Part shown: positions 9,747-19,180 of the stretch, in pieces
Layout: every line of letters starts with the position of its first letter
Numbering within the stretch: the first letter of the stretch is position 1
Notes under the pieces: generated by a model
What the model saw: the letters and a program-made list of their open reading frames with translations, nothing else
Told to the model about the DNA's origin: nothing
Database searches by the model: none
Program-made: the position numbers and the translations under genes
Source: Calothrix sp. NIES-4105
GTDB taxonomy: Bacteria > Cyanobacteriota > Cyanobacteriia > Cyanobacteriales > Nostocaceae
Direction: 5' to 3'
Assembly: GCF_002368415.1 (NCBI RefSeq)
Contig: NZ_AP018290.1
Location: 3,361,614-3,425,613 of the forward strand
DNA: 64,000 bases

Positions 9747-10874
9747 TTATTTACCGTGCATTACTAATTTTTCATAACTTTCAGCGACTTGTTCGGCTGT
9801 TATTTCCCAGGTAAATAATTTTGCTCTCTCAAGTCCTCTATCTATAAGCAATTGCCTATATTCACCGTCAGATTGCAGACGGCATATAGCTTCTACAATT
9901 GCTTGAATATCCATCGGTTCAACCAGAATAGCCGCATCTCCTGCCACTTCTGGTAAAGATGTAACATTTGAAGTAATCACAGGCGTTCCACAAGCCATCG
10001 CTTCTAGAATTGTCATGCCAAACCCTTCATAAAGTGAGGGTGCAAGCAGAATGTCGGCGCCATTGTAAATTTTTACTAAACTAGTTTTGTCTGGCTTCCC
10101 CAAATAAGTTATACAGTCTTCAAGGTTGTATGTCTGGATAAATTCTTTCTGCTCGCTGGTGAAATCAGCACCTGTCTTTAAAAGATGTATCGGCACGCCC
10201 TTGGCTTTCAAAGCTTCTAGAGCTTTTAAGGTAGTAAAAACATTTTTACGAGGATGATTTGAGCCAACGTTTAACAGGCAAATTTTCTCTAGTGAAATTT
10301 TATATTGCTTTCGGAAAAGTTCTGTTTCTGTTTGTGGAAGAGGACGAAATATGGATTCAACTGCATTAGGAACGACTGTTAAGCGTTCTGGTTCCACATT
10401 CAGTATTTTTACGACATCTTTTGCCGTATAAGCAGAGACTGTGATAATCCGGTTAGCTTTACGTATCCCTTTTACAGCAAGCTTCCAAATTGCCATGCTG
10501 ATGCTGGCAATACGTGCTTCGGAAGATATATTTTCTGAGTGTATAAAATTAATTAAATCGTGGCAGGTTACAATGATTGGCTTGCCAGTATTTTTTAGCC
10601 AGTATACAAAGTGACCATCGCTATGGTCGATGATATGAAAGATATCTACTTCCTGCTTTCTGACACTTAGAGGGTAGTGTAAGTAACGTTGATAATATTT
10701 CCAAAAGCCATTTAACAAAGAATTTCTCTTGTTTTGCTTTTCTTCAGGTGAGGTGGGTAATTCAATAATTTCCCAGTCTGGTCGCACACTTTTAAGACCG
10801 CTGACTAATCCATCGGCATGAACATCCATACTGAAGGAAGCTCCCAACGCTCTACGGACAATTGCTACACGCAT
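9747..10874 (-). CDS. GT4-family glycosyltransferase (mannosyltransferase-like)
   Basis: A 375-residue GT4 enzyme with clear hallmarks: [14 protein letters not shown] in the acceptor domain, the [17 protein letters not shown] linker, [19 protein letters not shown] and [20 protein letters not shown] with the E-x7-E pair. The LYEGFGM-LEAMACG pattern is common in mannosyl- and galactosyl-transferases of capsule clusters. It is downstream of the 10889-12088 gene by 14 bp, so the two are almost certainly co-transcribed. The sugar is an inference I would not fix. Confidence 0.9.
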   Translation of the reverse strand: MRVAIVRRALGASFSMDVHADGLVSGLKSVRPDWEIIELPTSPEEKQNKRNSLLNGFWKYYQRYLHYPLSVRKQEVDIFHIIDHSDGHFVYWLKNTGKPIIVTCHDLINFIHSENISSEARIASISMAIWKLAVKGIRKANRIITVSAYTAKDVVKILNVEPERLTVVPNAVESIFRPLPQTETELFRKQYKISLEKICLLNVGSNHPRKNVFTTLKALEALKAKGVPIHLLKTGADFTSEQKEFIQTYNLEDCITYLGKPDKTSLVKIYNGADILLAPSLYEGFGMTILEAMACGTPVITSNVTSLPEVAGDAAILVEPMDIQAIVEAICRLQSDGEYRQLLIDRGLERAKLFTWEITAEQVAESYEKLVMHGK

Positions 10875-10888
10875 TTTGTAACTGCTCC

Positions 10889-12088
10889 TTACTTGCTTTG
10901 AATGCCCAAAGCGGTGTTGGGGCTGGATGTTGATAAAGATGGAACTAAGCGACCTTGCTGTTTAAGGATGTTGCTCCACAGGTCAATTAATCGTTCGGCT
11001 ATTTTTTCATGGCTGTAGTTTTGGTTTACCCTGTTAAGGCTATATTCTGCTGCTTCTGACCTCCAAGCTGGGTCAGAAATTAGGCGTGCCAGGATAGCTG
11101 CCAGCTCTTGGGCATTGCCTTCGGCAAATACTAAATCGGATCTACCAATTACGTTGGGAATTTCCCCACAGGTAGAGCCAATAACTGGTATTCCCGTTGC
11201 CATTGCCTCAATTAATACATGACCAAATTGCTCTTTCCAGGTTGCAATGGTGCGTGAAGGCAAAACCAATACATCAAACTGCTTCATTTCTTGGGGAACT
11301 TCTTCGTGACGCACTCCACCTCGCCAGGTAATAAATTCATCTACATTTTGTTTCTGCGCCTCTTGTCTAAAGGTTGGTTCATCAGAACCTGAGCCGCATA
11401 AAACAATTTTGAATTGGTAATTTTGTTCGCGTAGCAGGCGGGCTGCCGTTATCAGTGTGTCTATACCTTTGTGAAAGGATAAACGTCCTACAAAACCAAT
11501 GGACAACTCGGATTCTACCTTATTTGGCTGGGGCGTAAATAGTTTGGTATCCACTCCCATCTGAGGCATCACCTCAACAGGACCAGTGTAACCCCATTTT
11601 TTTACCAATTTCCCGCCTTCGCAATTGCCAGTAATGATAGATTTTGCTGTATTCATGACAAATTGACGTATCCAGCGGCGAAACGGCGATAGTTGTCGAT
11701 CCATGTTCTCCCACCCGAAAAAGACTACTGGCTTATTGAGTAGCCTTGCACACAAGGCGATTTCAAAACCTGAAAGTGAAAATACTTCTTGCTCGACTTG
11801 TATAATATCGGGACGAAAGTCAATTATTGCTTTCAAGACTGCCAACGGAGAATAAATAAAGGCGCCAGCTCTTCCTGAAAAAAAGACATGAGTGGGATAA
11901 TACTTAATTCTCGAATACGGCTTCTCAAGTTCAATTTCCCTATCCCACTGTACAGCTTTCCATCGCTTGGGGGCGAGCAAGCCTACCTCTGTGCCAGTTG
12001 TGGCAATAGAATCTAACTTACCTTGATTGACTCCAACTACATATGTGTGACTAACAAAAAGTACTCGTATTGATGAAACAGTGTTCAT
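10889..12088 (-). CDS. GT4-family glycosyltransferase
   Basis: A 399-residue GT-B enzyme. Visible elements are FVSHTYVVGVNQGKLDSIA at the N-terminus, the IQVEQEVFSLSGFEIALCAR acceptor helix, SIGFVGRLSFHKGIDTLITA and FGHVLIEAMATGIPVIGST, where the GT4 acidic pair sits. The C-terminal about 15 residues are Ser/Pro rich and disordered. Within the reverse cluster it precedes the 9747-10874 gene by 14 bp and follows a 214-bp gap after the GT2 genes, where a secondary promoter could lie. Substrate unknown. Confidence 0.88.
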   Translation of the reverse strand: MNTVSSIRVLFVSHTYVVGVNQGKLDSIATTGTEVGLLAPKRWKAVQWDREIELEKPYSRIKYYPTHVFFSGRAGAFIYSPLAVLKAIIDFRPDIIQVEQEVFSLSGFEIALCARLLNKPVVFFGWENMDRQLSPFRRWIRQFVMNTAKSIITGNCEGGKLVKKWGYTGPVEVMPQMGVDTKLFTPQPNKVESELSIGFVGRLSFHKGIDTLITAARLLREQNYQFKIVLCGSGSDEPTFRQEAQKQNVDEFITWRGGVRHEEVPQEMKQFDVLVLPSRTIATWKEQFGHVLIEAMATGIPVIGSTCGEIPNVIGRSDLVFAEGNAQELAAILARLISDPAWRSEAAEYSLNRVNQNYSHEKIAERLIDLWSNILKQQGRLVPSLSTSSPNTALGIQSK

Positions 12089-12302
12089 AGAAGATAACCA
12101 TAGAGATATTAAGGAGCTACACTAATGCTTCCAGCTTCTAGCAAAGAAAGCAGTTTATTTTATTCTTTAACAGCAATTAAATTAATGATTTCTTTAACGA
12201 AAATACTAGGGTCTAAATCCATAATTCATTATTTTGGTTTTATCTTTACTTAATAAACTCTTCAGCACAAGTAAGACCTTTATCGGAAGAATATCCTTTT
12301 TA

Positions 12303-13376
12303 TTACTTAACAATCGCTCTTTGATTAATCAATAGGCGAATCGTGCTTAGTGCTTGGGCAATTAACTTCGGACGAAAATGTGGTGCAAATAACCAATTGA
12401 TGGCAGGTTTGGCGAGAGGTAAAGGCATTAGCGCAACCCAAATAAACCATAAGCTAAAAATTATTCGCTTTTGCCAGTTGTAAGTGGAATATTTCCAGAG
12501 CGCGCGAATACCCCAATACATTAGAACAATTGAACGGTCGCTTTTGACTAAATGTTCTTGTGGCTCAAGTTTTAAGGAAGCAAGACGCGACCAAACCCTT
12601 CCAAAAAATCGTATATTCAAATCATCAGGAACTTCATAACCTAACTCAGTAGCCTTTTGCTGTAGCAGCGCGCAGCGTTGCAAGTCATGACGTATAAACC
12701 TACGTATACGCTCGGCACTAACTGTAGTCAACGCCCACTGATTAGTAGTATGGATACGGTAAGCTCCCAATGTTTCATCAATGGCGCCGACTTCCCCATA
12801 CAGTGGAATTAAAACAGATAGATAATCATCAGAAGTTGTATTAAACTCATCAGGGATAGGAAAGACATTCTCCATCGCCTTACGGCTAAGTGCATTACCA
12901 CTAGTAGGCGTACCTCTATAAGTCCCTACTGATAGTACACTCCGCCATACTTCCCCAGTCGAGAGCGGCTGATTTCCTTGCGGATAAGAAAAACCACGAG
13001 ATTCACCCGACGCATCTACCACATCTAAATGGTAGTGTATTTTGGCAAACTTTGGTTCCCACATACTAACAATACGTTCAACAGCATAGGAATATAGGTA
13101 ATCATCAGCATCGAGGAAGATGATAATTTCGCCCTTACTAGCCGCAAAACCACTGTTAAAAGCTTTACCTTGTTTACCATTTGTTTGGAAGATAGCGATT
13201 ATGCGATCACCATAACTAGTAATAACATCACGTGAGTTATCAGTCGAGCCGTCATCGACAACAATAACTTCCGTATGAGGGTAAGTTTGACTTAAGGCAC
13301 TGTCGATTGCCTGTGTTAAAAATTGGGCGTAATTGTAGTTGTTAACAACAATGCTGACTAAAGAACTGTCTATCAC
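12303..13376 (-). CDS. GT2-family glycosyltransferase
   Basis: A 357-residue GT-A enzyme. VSIVVNNYNYAQFLTQAIDS opens the nucleotide-binding fold, followed by IVVDDGSTDNSRD and the metal-binding DxD in IIFLDADDYLY. Two hydrophobic stretches near the C-terminus (residues about 290-335) suggest membrane association. Its first 60 residues closely match the next gene (13512-14549), so the two are tandem relatives. This copy contains GGCGCC and GCGCGC palindromes while the neighbour has none, suggesting different residence times. Likely role: transfer of a sugar to a polyprenyl-linked repeat unit. Confidence 0.88.
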   Translation of the reverse strand: MIDSSLVSIVVNNYNYAQFLTQAIDSALSQTYPHTEVIVVDDGSTDNSRDVITSYGDRIIAIFQTNGKQGKAFNSGFAASKGEIIIFLDADDYLYSYAVERIVSMWEPKFAKIHYHLDVVDASGESRGFSYPQGNQPLSTGEVWRSVLSVGTYRGTPTSGNALSRKAMENVFPIPDEFNTTSDDYLSVLIPLYGEVGAIDETLGAYRIHTTNQWALTTVSAERIRRFIRHDLQRCALLQQKATELGYEVPDDLNIRFFGRVWSRLASLKLEPQEHLVKSDRSIVLMYWGIRALWKYSTYNWQKRIIFSLWFIWVALMPLPLAKPAINWLFAPHFRPKLIAQALSTIRLLINQRAIVK

Positions 13377-13511
13377 CTCTTACTCTCCTAGGCTCATCAA
13401 AATAATTGTGCATTTTTAGATTTCTGGTCAAACCCTCGTTGATGTTAGCTTTCAAAGTACAATTGACTGATAAAATACTATTTAGAATTAGCTTGTTAAT
13501 GAGCAAACAAG

Positions 13512-14549
13512 CTACAAGAGAGGAACAAATCCTAACTTTATAAAGTAATAGAAAGTTTTCAAGCTGACTTCAAATTTTTCTATAAATGGAACAATCGATA
13601 GGTATTTTTTAATTAAATCGTTATAATTAACTTCATTATTATTGCTTCTTAAATAAGTTGCTAATGCCTTGGAAAATAATTTTTGGCTCAACTTTGAAAA
13701 TTCTGGAAAATTAACTAGCATCCAATAAGCAGTATTAATCTGTATTTCTGCATACAGTCCTCTCTTTTTATCTTGAGACACTTCTGAACTAGAGTAAGTG
13801 TTATTATGTAATCTAAAAATACCTAAATTTTTGACTGTTCTATAACCTATACTCAAACCTACTGCTAAATACTTAATATATAGGTCTGTAATAGCCATAC
13901 CTGAAAAACCTCTAACTTCAGGTAGCGGAAATATCTTTTCTAAGACTGCTCTGGAAAAGCATAAATTGGATGTTGAAGGCGTAAAATTAGGTAGTTCAGC
14001 ATTTAGAATATTAGTTCGAAAATCAATTTTTTTTGGTGATTCAGAATTAAGACAATAAACTTTATGAACTAGCTCTTTAAATTCAGTATTGGATATTTCT
14101 TCTGACTTAATAGGAGCAGATTCATGAAAAACCCAATCAATATTTGCTTGGGATTTAAATAAATTAACTATTTCGGATACTTTTTCAGGCAAGTAGATGT
14201 CATCCGAATCAAGCAAACAAATAATCTCTCCCTTACTTGCAGCAAAACCTGCATTCATTGCTGATGCTTGTCCACCATTAATCTTAAAAACAGGAATGAT
14301 TTGATTACCATATTCATTAATTATATCTCTAGAATTATCTGTGGAACCGTCATCTACTACTATAACTTCAGTATTCACATATGTTTGATTTAAGGCACTA
14401 TCGATAGCCTGCTTTAAATAAGGCGCATAATTGTAGTTATTGATGAGAATACTGACTAGGGGTTGGTCTTCACTATAAGATTTCATAATTTCACTAGAAT
14501 CAGATATACAGTTCATAATTTTACTATTACAAGGAATTAGATTTGACAC
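13512..14549 (-). CDS. GT2-family glycosyltransferase
   Basis: A GT-A enzyme of up to 345 residues. The core begins at VSILINNYNYAPYLKQAIDS, with IVVDDGSTDNSRD and a DxD-type CLLDSDDIYLP. In-frame Met codons at residues 12 and 22 could be the true start, because the first 25 residues are not family-like. It is very similar to the 12303-13376 product at the N-terminus but diverges in the acceptor half. The gene is AT-rich with no GGCGCC. It is part of the reverse exopolysaccharide run; substrate unknown. Confidence 0.87.
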   Translation of the reverse strand: MSNLIPCNSKIMNCISDSSEIMKSYSEDQPLVSILINNYNYAPYLKQAIDSALNQTYVNTEVIVVDDGSTDNSRDIINEYGNQIIPVFKINGGQASAMNAGFAASKGEIICLLDSDDIYLPEKVSEIVNLFKSQANIDWVFHESAPIKSEEISNTEFKELVHKVYCLNSESPKKIDFRTNILNAELPNFTPSTSNLCFSRAVLEKIFPLPEVRGFSGMAITDLYIKYLAVGLSIGYRTVKNLGIFRLHNNTYSSSEVSQDKKRGLYAEIQINTAYWMLVNFPEFSKLSQKLFSKALATYLRSNNNEVNYNDLIKKYLSIVPFIEKFEVSLKTFYYFIKLGFVPLL

Positions 14550-14614
14550 TTGAATCGTATTCTAATTGGTGGAATTTTGCGTTTATACAACAAGTATCAG
14601 AATATGATCTCTAA

Positions 14615-15523
14615 TTATTCTCTTTTTGAAATCCCACCAAAATATAGCCGAAACTTCTCAATCATCACGACATACCTGTTAAAAAACATGACTTGACTAA
14701 ACTGAATTTTTTGTTTAATTCCATTTAATCTTGGTTCTTTCCAAGCTCTATAAACACTTCTAAATGGCGGTTTAAAGATATCAGCAAAATCCATTACGAT
14801 TTCTACTAATGAAGGGTTTTTGCTCATCATAACATCATGTTTACCACCAACAAATCTAGCAATTCTTTTGTAAAGTTGCTCAAACGAATATCTAGCAGGA
14901 TGTTTTATACAGACATTATCTGCATAAATCTGCTTGTAACCTGCTGTAAAGACGCGCTCTCCCCATTCGCGATCGCCAGCAGATTTTAGCTTCTCGTCAA
15001 AACTGCCAACATTATCAATTACATGTTTGAATGTAAAGAGATTTGCAGTCACACCAAAGTGGCTATTTTGTACATTGAGTTCCTGAGTAAAACTCAGTTC
15101 GATGCTTTCATAAAGTTCTACTGGAGTTGGTTGCTGCGGATTTTGGAAGAAAAAGTCTATCCTCCCAGCGACCAATCCGCAGTTAGGGGTGCTAAGGAGA
15201 TTTTCTACACCTTTTTCAATCCAATCTAAAGATGGAATACAATCAGAATCGATAAACGCTAAAACGTCACCTTTTGCAATTGATATTCCTTTATTTCTAG
15301 CTACATAAGAACCAGGTTTACTTTCATAAGCGAACTGTGTTTGACTAAATTGAATAATTAGACTTTTGAGATCCTCTTGGGAAGCATTATCAACGACGAT
15401 TACCTCATATAAATCTTTTGGGTAGGTTTGATTTTCTAGCGCTTGTAAGCAAAGCTTCAGGCGCTCGGAGTCATTGAAAACTGGAATAATCACTGAGACA
15501 AATAGATCAGATGAATTGTTCAT
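14615..15523 (-). CDS. GT2-family glycosyltransferase
   Basis: A GT-A enzyme with VSVIIPVFNDSERLKLCLQA, EVIVVDNAS and the metal-binding LAFIDSDCIPSLDW. I chose the Met that begins MNNSSDLF (15523); a start ten codons upstream at 15553 is possible. The acceptor region carries GSFDEKLKSAGDREWGERV, the D-x-E-W type motif of inverting GT2 enzymes (ED/DRE). The C-terminal basic stretch may dock on the membrane. It contains one of only two GCGATCGC octamers found in the window, at about 14969. Confidence 0.87.
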   Translation of the reverse strand: MNNSSDLFVSVIIPVFNDSERLKLCLQALENQTYPKDLYEVIVVDNASQEDLKSLIIQFSQTQFAYESKPGSYVARNKGISIAKGDVLAFIDSDCIPSLDWIEKGVENLLSTPNCGLVAGRIDFFFQNPQQPTPVELYESIELSFTQELNVQNSHFGVTANLFTFKHVIDNVGSFDEKLKSAGDREWGERVFTAGYKQIYADNVCIKHPARYSFEQLYKRIARFVGGKHDVMMSKNPSLVEIVMDFADIFKPPFRSVYRAWKEPRLNGIKQKIQFSQVMFFNRYVVMIEKFRLYFGGISKRE

Positions 15524-15583
15524 ACAACTACTCTTATTAGTAAACTCAAACAATTATTTATATACTCTATAAATTATATAAAT

Positions 15584-16474
15584 TTAATCAATCTCGATTA
15601 TTTCCAAAGCAATCTCTTTGCCTGTGACAAAATGTACTAACTTAGCAAGCCGAATTAGAAGTAAGATACAGTAGCTATTTCTCGATTTATTGAGTATCCA
15701 ATTAGTTGTTTTAGAAGAAAATTTTGCTTTACCAATAGAGAAACCTTTGAGTTTATTGAGTATGCGGAAATCGGCTGTTTTGAATACAGAACCGCAGTTA
15801 GGCGCTATATTATCCTGATGTTCTTTTGCCCATACTTGCCTTGAGGTCAGAGGATTTTCTTTGAATTCTGCTAACTCAAACTTAAAAATAACACTCAAAA
15901 TTAATTTTGAATGCACACCAGTAAATATTGTTTCGCGATAAGCTTTTACAATTTCACTATTTTGAAGGGTTTTTGTACATCCATTTTCAAAATATGTTAC
16001 ACTTTCAACGAAATCGTAGATTGTACATCCGTATGACCTTCCCCGACCAGCATTCATTGCCAATGCACCACCAATAGTTGCCGGTACAGATGCAAGATAA
16101 TAAAAAGATTCTAGAGAGTTCTGATAACAGTATTTCAGTACCTCCATTATTGAGACTGAAGAGGACACTTCTAACCGATTGTTAGGTAGCGGATTAATAT
16201 ACTTATCTAATTTGTTTTTCAGTATTAATGTCTGGATATTCTTCTTTACAAAGAGCGTATTAGAGCCATTACCAATAATGTAAATTTTTACATTATTCTC
16301 TTCTGCCCAACGGCAGTATTCACTTAGGTCATCAATATTGTGAATCTCTCCGACTCTCTTGAAATGGTGTTGAGTTTTATAATGTGAGAGATTATTTAAT
16401 GTTAACGACTCAATTTTAAAATGAGACATTTTCGCCTTATCATCCTTATTTATATTCAGTTTCGCTTTCACCAT
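15584..16474 (-). CDS. MurB-like FAD-dependent UDP-sugar dehydrogenase in a polysaccharide cluster
   Basis: This 296-residue protein is related to UDP-N-acetylenolpyruvoylglucosamine reductase (MurB). It shows the FAD-binding loop IIGNGSNTLF (67-75), the family signature PATIGGALAMNAG (131-143), the YR pair at 179-180, the catalytic-serine loop CGSVFK (227-232) and a terminal GKEIALE glutamate. MurB normally reduces enolpyruvyl-UDP-GlcNAc to UDP-MurNAc for peptidoglycan. Here it directly abuts a pyruvyl transferase gene (stop and ATG adjacent), so a specialised role on an enolpyruvyl sugar of the exopolysaccharide is conceivable. It might instead be a duplicate murB. Start may be the Met at residue 16. 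Confidence 0.78.
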   Translation of the reverse strand: MVKAKLNINKDDKAKMSHFKIESLTLNNLSHYKTQHHFKRVGEIHNIDDLSEYCRWAEENNVKIYIIGNGSNTLFVKKNIQTLILKNKLDKYINPLPNNRLEVSSSVSIMEVLKYCYQNSLESFYYLASVPATIGGALAMNAGRGRSYGCTIYDFVESVTYFENGCTKTLQNSEIVKAYRETIFTGVHSKLILSVIFKFELAEFKENPLTSRQVWAKEHQDNIAPNCGSVFKTADFRILNKLKGFSIGKAKFSSKTTNWILNKSRNSYCILLLIRLAKLVHFVTGKEIALEIIEID

Positions 16475-17557
16475 CTACTCTTCTCCAATTGCTTCAAGTA
16501 AATATTTTTTAGATTCTAAAATTTTAGATTCTAAAATTTTAGTTACTGATTTATAGTCAACATTAAAAACTTCATCAATTTGGAACTGCTCTTTAGCTAA
16601 ATTTGAAAAAATTCGATCTTCTAACCCTAAAGCACTCAGTAAATCTATGACTTTATTTAATTTCTTGCCAGGAACAAACACAGTGAAATCTTTTTGAAAA
16701 AGAATAGAAAATATAGTGCCATGATATGTGTTAGTCACAATATAAGATGCTTGGCTATATAAACCAATCCATTCTTTAGGGCTAGCACTTTCTATATTTA
16801 TTTGTGCCAGTCGATTGTATTTACCAACAGAAACCATAGTTAAATCTTGAGATTGTGCTATTTTTCTTACAAAATCTTCTTCATCTGGTTCAAACTCAGC
16901 TTGATTATAGATTAAAAGATATTTGTCTTTAATTTTTGGTGAATCGATAATTTTATCGTACTTAATCAAAAAAGTAGGGTCTAATACTTTAAATGCGTCT
17001 CTGTTACATTCATTATTAATAATTTGTAAACTATTTTCATCTCGAACTAGAATTTTATTAAATTTCTGAACTAAATCCGATATTTTTTGCCTGTTCTTAT
17101 TTAGGCTTGTTATGTGTCCAAAGCTAGCTGCATAACTTATCTTTCTAGCATTTGGATTGCAAAAATCTAAAAAGTAAGAAGTATCAAACCCACGAAATGA
17201 ATCAATACACCATACCTGGTCACTCCCTGTTATGACTACATCATAATCATACTTAGCGCAAAATTTTTGTAAACCTTCTTTGGTGTAAAATTTTTGATTA
17301 CTTAATTTCACATTACTAAGCAAAAATTTTCTCATTCTCCAAGCTCTTAAAATATTGGAAAATGCCTTATTGTTAATACTAAGCTTTTTATTTATTGGGC
17401 TTAGTCCCCTAGTATAGTATTTAATGGCTTTATATGGTCGATAGTCGATAATCTCTACATCATAACCTTGGCTTTGAAGAAAACTCCAGAGAGCATAAGC
17501 TTGAAGTGTAGCTCCGTAATTATCTACGTGGTGAAAAGTTATAATTCCAATTTTCAT
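16475..17557 (-). CDS. Polysaccharide pyruvyl transferase family protein
   Basis: A 360-residue protein beginning MKIGIITFHHVDNYGATLQA, the N-terminal signature of the polysaccharide pyruvyl transferase family (CsaB/WcaK relatives). Further family motifs are VVITGSDQVWC, SYAASFGH and VTNTYHGTIFSILF, where the His is a conserved active-site residue. Members usually add a pyruvate ketal from phosphoenolpyruvate to a sugar, giving the polymer negative charge. Near the C-terminus is an exact short duplication (KILESKILESK, DNA around 16507-16543), likely a slippage product. The MurB-like gene starts immediately after its stop. Confidence 0.87.
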   Translation of the reverse strand: MKIGIITFHHVDNYGATLQAYALWSFLQSQGYDVEIIDYRPYKAIKYYTRGLSPINKKLSINNKAFSNILRAWRMRKFLLSNVKLSNQKFYTKEGLQKFCAKYDYDVVITGSDQVWCIDSFRGFDTSYFLDFCNPNARKISYAASFGHITSLNKNRQKISDLVQKFNKILVRDENSLQIINNECNRDAFKVLDPTFLIKYDKIIDSPKIKDKYLLIYNQAEFEPDEEDFVRKIAQSQDLTMVSVGKYNRLAQINIESASPKEWIGLYSQASYIVTNTYHGTIFSILFQKDFTVFVPGKKLNKVIDLLSALGLEDRIFSNLAKEQFQIDEVFNVDYKSVTKILESKILESKKYLLEAIGEE

Positions 17558-17710
17558 TTTGTCTCTCCAGTAAACATTAAATTTGATCCTAGTGGTTTTG
17601 TATTATGTTGTAAAAGAATCAATCACAATTTATCTATTGTTATTACTTACATACAATAACTCAAGTTAATTTAATCCTTCGCTATCTACAACATACAGTT
17701 ATATTTAAAA

Positions 17711-19180
17711 TTAGGCTCTGCTTCCTATTTTTTTAAATAAATTCATTATAACACTAAAAAGTTGTGGTGACATTAATGCAATTATAGCTATATAAATGCT
17801 AGCACCAATAATTGATGAAATAACTGTTACACTAACTAAATTAATAGTTGTTTGTAAAAAATATTTGATTCCAAGAATAGAGCTAATCATAGCAATAGAG
17901 GCAACTAACGGTATTACATACAAGCTAAAATATTTCTTCCAATTGATTTGAATGAGTTTGTGAATAGCTACGAAGGAAATAGGTAAAAGTAAATAACCAC
18001 GGATTACATAAGCCGAAGCAACAGCTAGAATTCCCCATTTAACTACTAAGGCAAAAGAGATAACATTACTAACAGTATTGATTAGTTGTATCCACAGCCT
18101 CCATGAAGCCTTACCCATCGCCATCATTGCAGTGCTGTTGTAGAAAAGAATTACGTGAAGAGGGCCTATTAGCGATAGAACTTGCATTACTGGGATGCTT
18201 TTAGCCCACTGTTGGCCAAATAATAACTTTATCAATTCAGGTGCGAGTGCCGCGACACCAAGAAACAGAGGAAAAGTAATAAGACTTGCTAACTGAGTAG
18301 AATTGTAGAAAGCGTTTCTAAACCGTTCGGGTTCTTTTTGCAATTTAGAAAATACTGGAAGCGCCACTTTAGTAGTCGTGCTAATTAAAACTTCTGTCAT
18401 GATTAACAGCAGTCGATAGGCAACTGAATAGTATCCTAGTGCAACTGGACCAAGGAAATATCCAATTAGCAAGTCATCAGAACGCCGATTAAAGAAGTTA
18501 ATTACATTAAATCCAAATATGTTAATACCAAAAGCAAAAAGTTTTTTAGCACGTGTAAATGAAAAGTTAAATCTTGGTCGCCAATCACTAACTTGCCACA
18601 ATACTAAAACCTGCACAAAACTATTGGATAGTTGCTGACCGACAAGGCTCCAAACACCGAAGTTTAAATAAGCCATTGTTACTCCAACTATTCCACTAAT
18701 TAATACTGCGACTAGGGAACGTATCGCTAACCCTTTAAAGGCTAGTTTGCGCTGGAGTACTGCTTCTTGTACACTATTTAAACCACGAAATATAAAGCTT
18801 ATAGATAAGTAGCGAATAATCGCTACTATCTTTGGCTGGTTAAAAATATCAGCAGCTAATTCAGCACAAGTTATACTCAATATTGCTAAAAATATACTAA
18901 TTACTAAATTTGTCCAGAATGCAGTATCTAAATCTTCTGAATCTATTTTTTCTAGTTGTATAATTGCGGTCGAGAACCCCTGGTCAAGAAAGACTTGTAT
19001 AAAAGCGAGGTATACACTAGACAAGGCTAGCAAACCAAAATTTTCTGGACCTAATAGACGGGCTAGTAAGAAGAAAACTCCAAAAGAAATTAATTGTTGC
19101 CCCCAACTTTGAATTACAGACCAGATTATACCTTTAACAGCTTTTTGTCGTAGATTTGATACTTCTTTGGGTGGTTCCAT
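17711..19180 (-). CDS. Wzx-type polysaccharide flippase (MOP superfamily)
   Basis: About 489 residues with twelve or more hydrophobic segments. It opens with a cytoplasmic basic stretch (LRQKAVKGIIWSVIQSWGQQ) and LARLLGPENFGLLALSSVYL, the classic start of lipopolysaccharide/WzxC-type exporters. I took the ATG at 19180 (MEPPKE); a GTG at 19225 would add 15 unlikely residues. It flips undecaprenyl-linked repeat units across the plasma membrane for polymerisation. It is the first gene of the long reverse-strand run, so the run's promoter probably lies in the 1.4-kb gap upstream. The gene is AT-rich and has no GGCGCC. Confidence 0.9.
   Translation of the reverse strand: MEPPKEVSNLRQKAVKGIIWSVIQSWGQQLISFGVFFLLARLLGPENFGLLALSSVYLAFIQVFLDQGFSTAIIQLEKIDSEDLDTAFWTNLVISIFLAILSITCAELAADIFNQPKIVAIIRYLSISFIFRGLNSVQEAVLQRKLAFKGLAIRSLVAVLISGIVGVTMAYLNFGVWSLVGQQLSNSFVQVLVLWQVSDWRPRFNFSFTRAKKLFAFGINIFGFNVINFFNRRSDDLLIGYFLGPVALGYYSVAYRLLLIMTEVLISTTTKVALPVFSKLQKEPERFRNAFYNSTQLASLITFPLFLGVAALAPELIKLLFGQQWAKSIPVMQVLSLIGPLHVILFYNSTAMMAMGKASWRLWIQLINTVSNVISFALVVKWGILAVASAYVIRGYLLLPISFVAIHKLIQINWKKYFSLYVIPLVASIAMISSILGIKYFLQTTINLVSVTVISSIIGASIYIAIIALMSPQLFSVIMNLFKKIGSRA

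Noticed and set aside
15584-16474. Ordinary housekeeping murB
   Set aside because: Not ruled out, but the direct junction with a pyruvyl transferase and the AT-rich, GGCGCC-free setting favour a cluster-specific paralogue.
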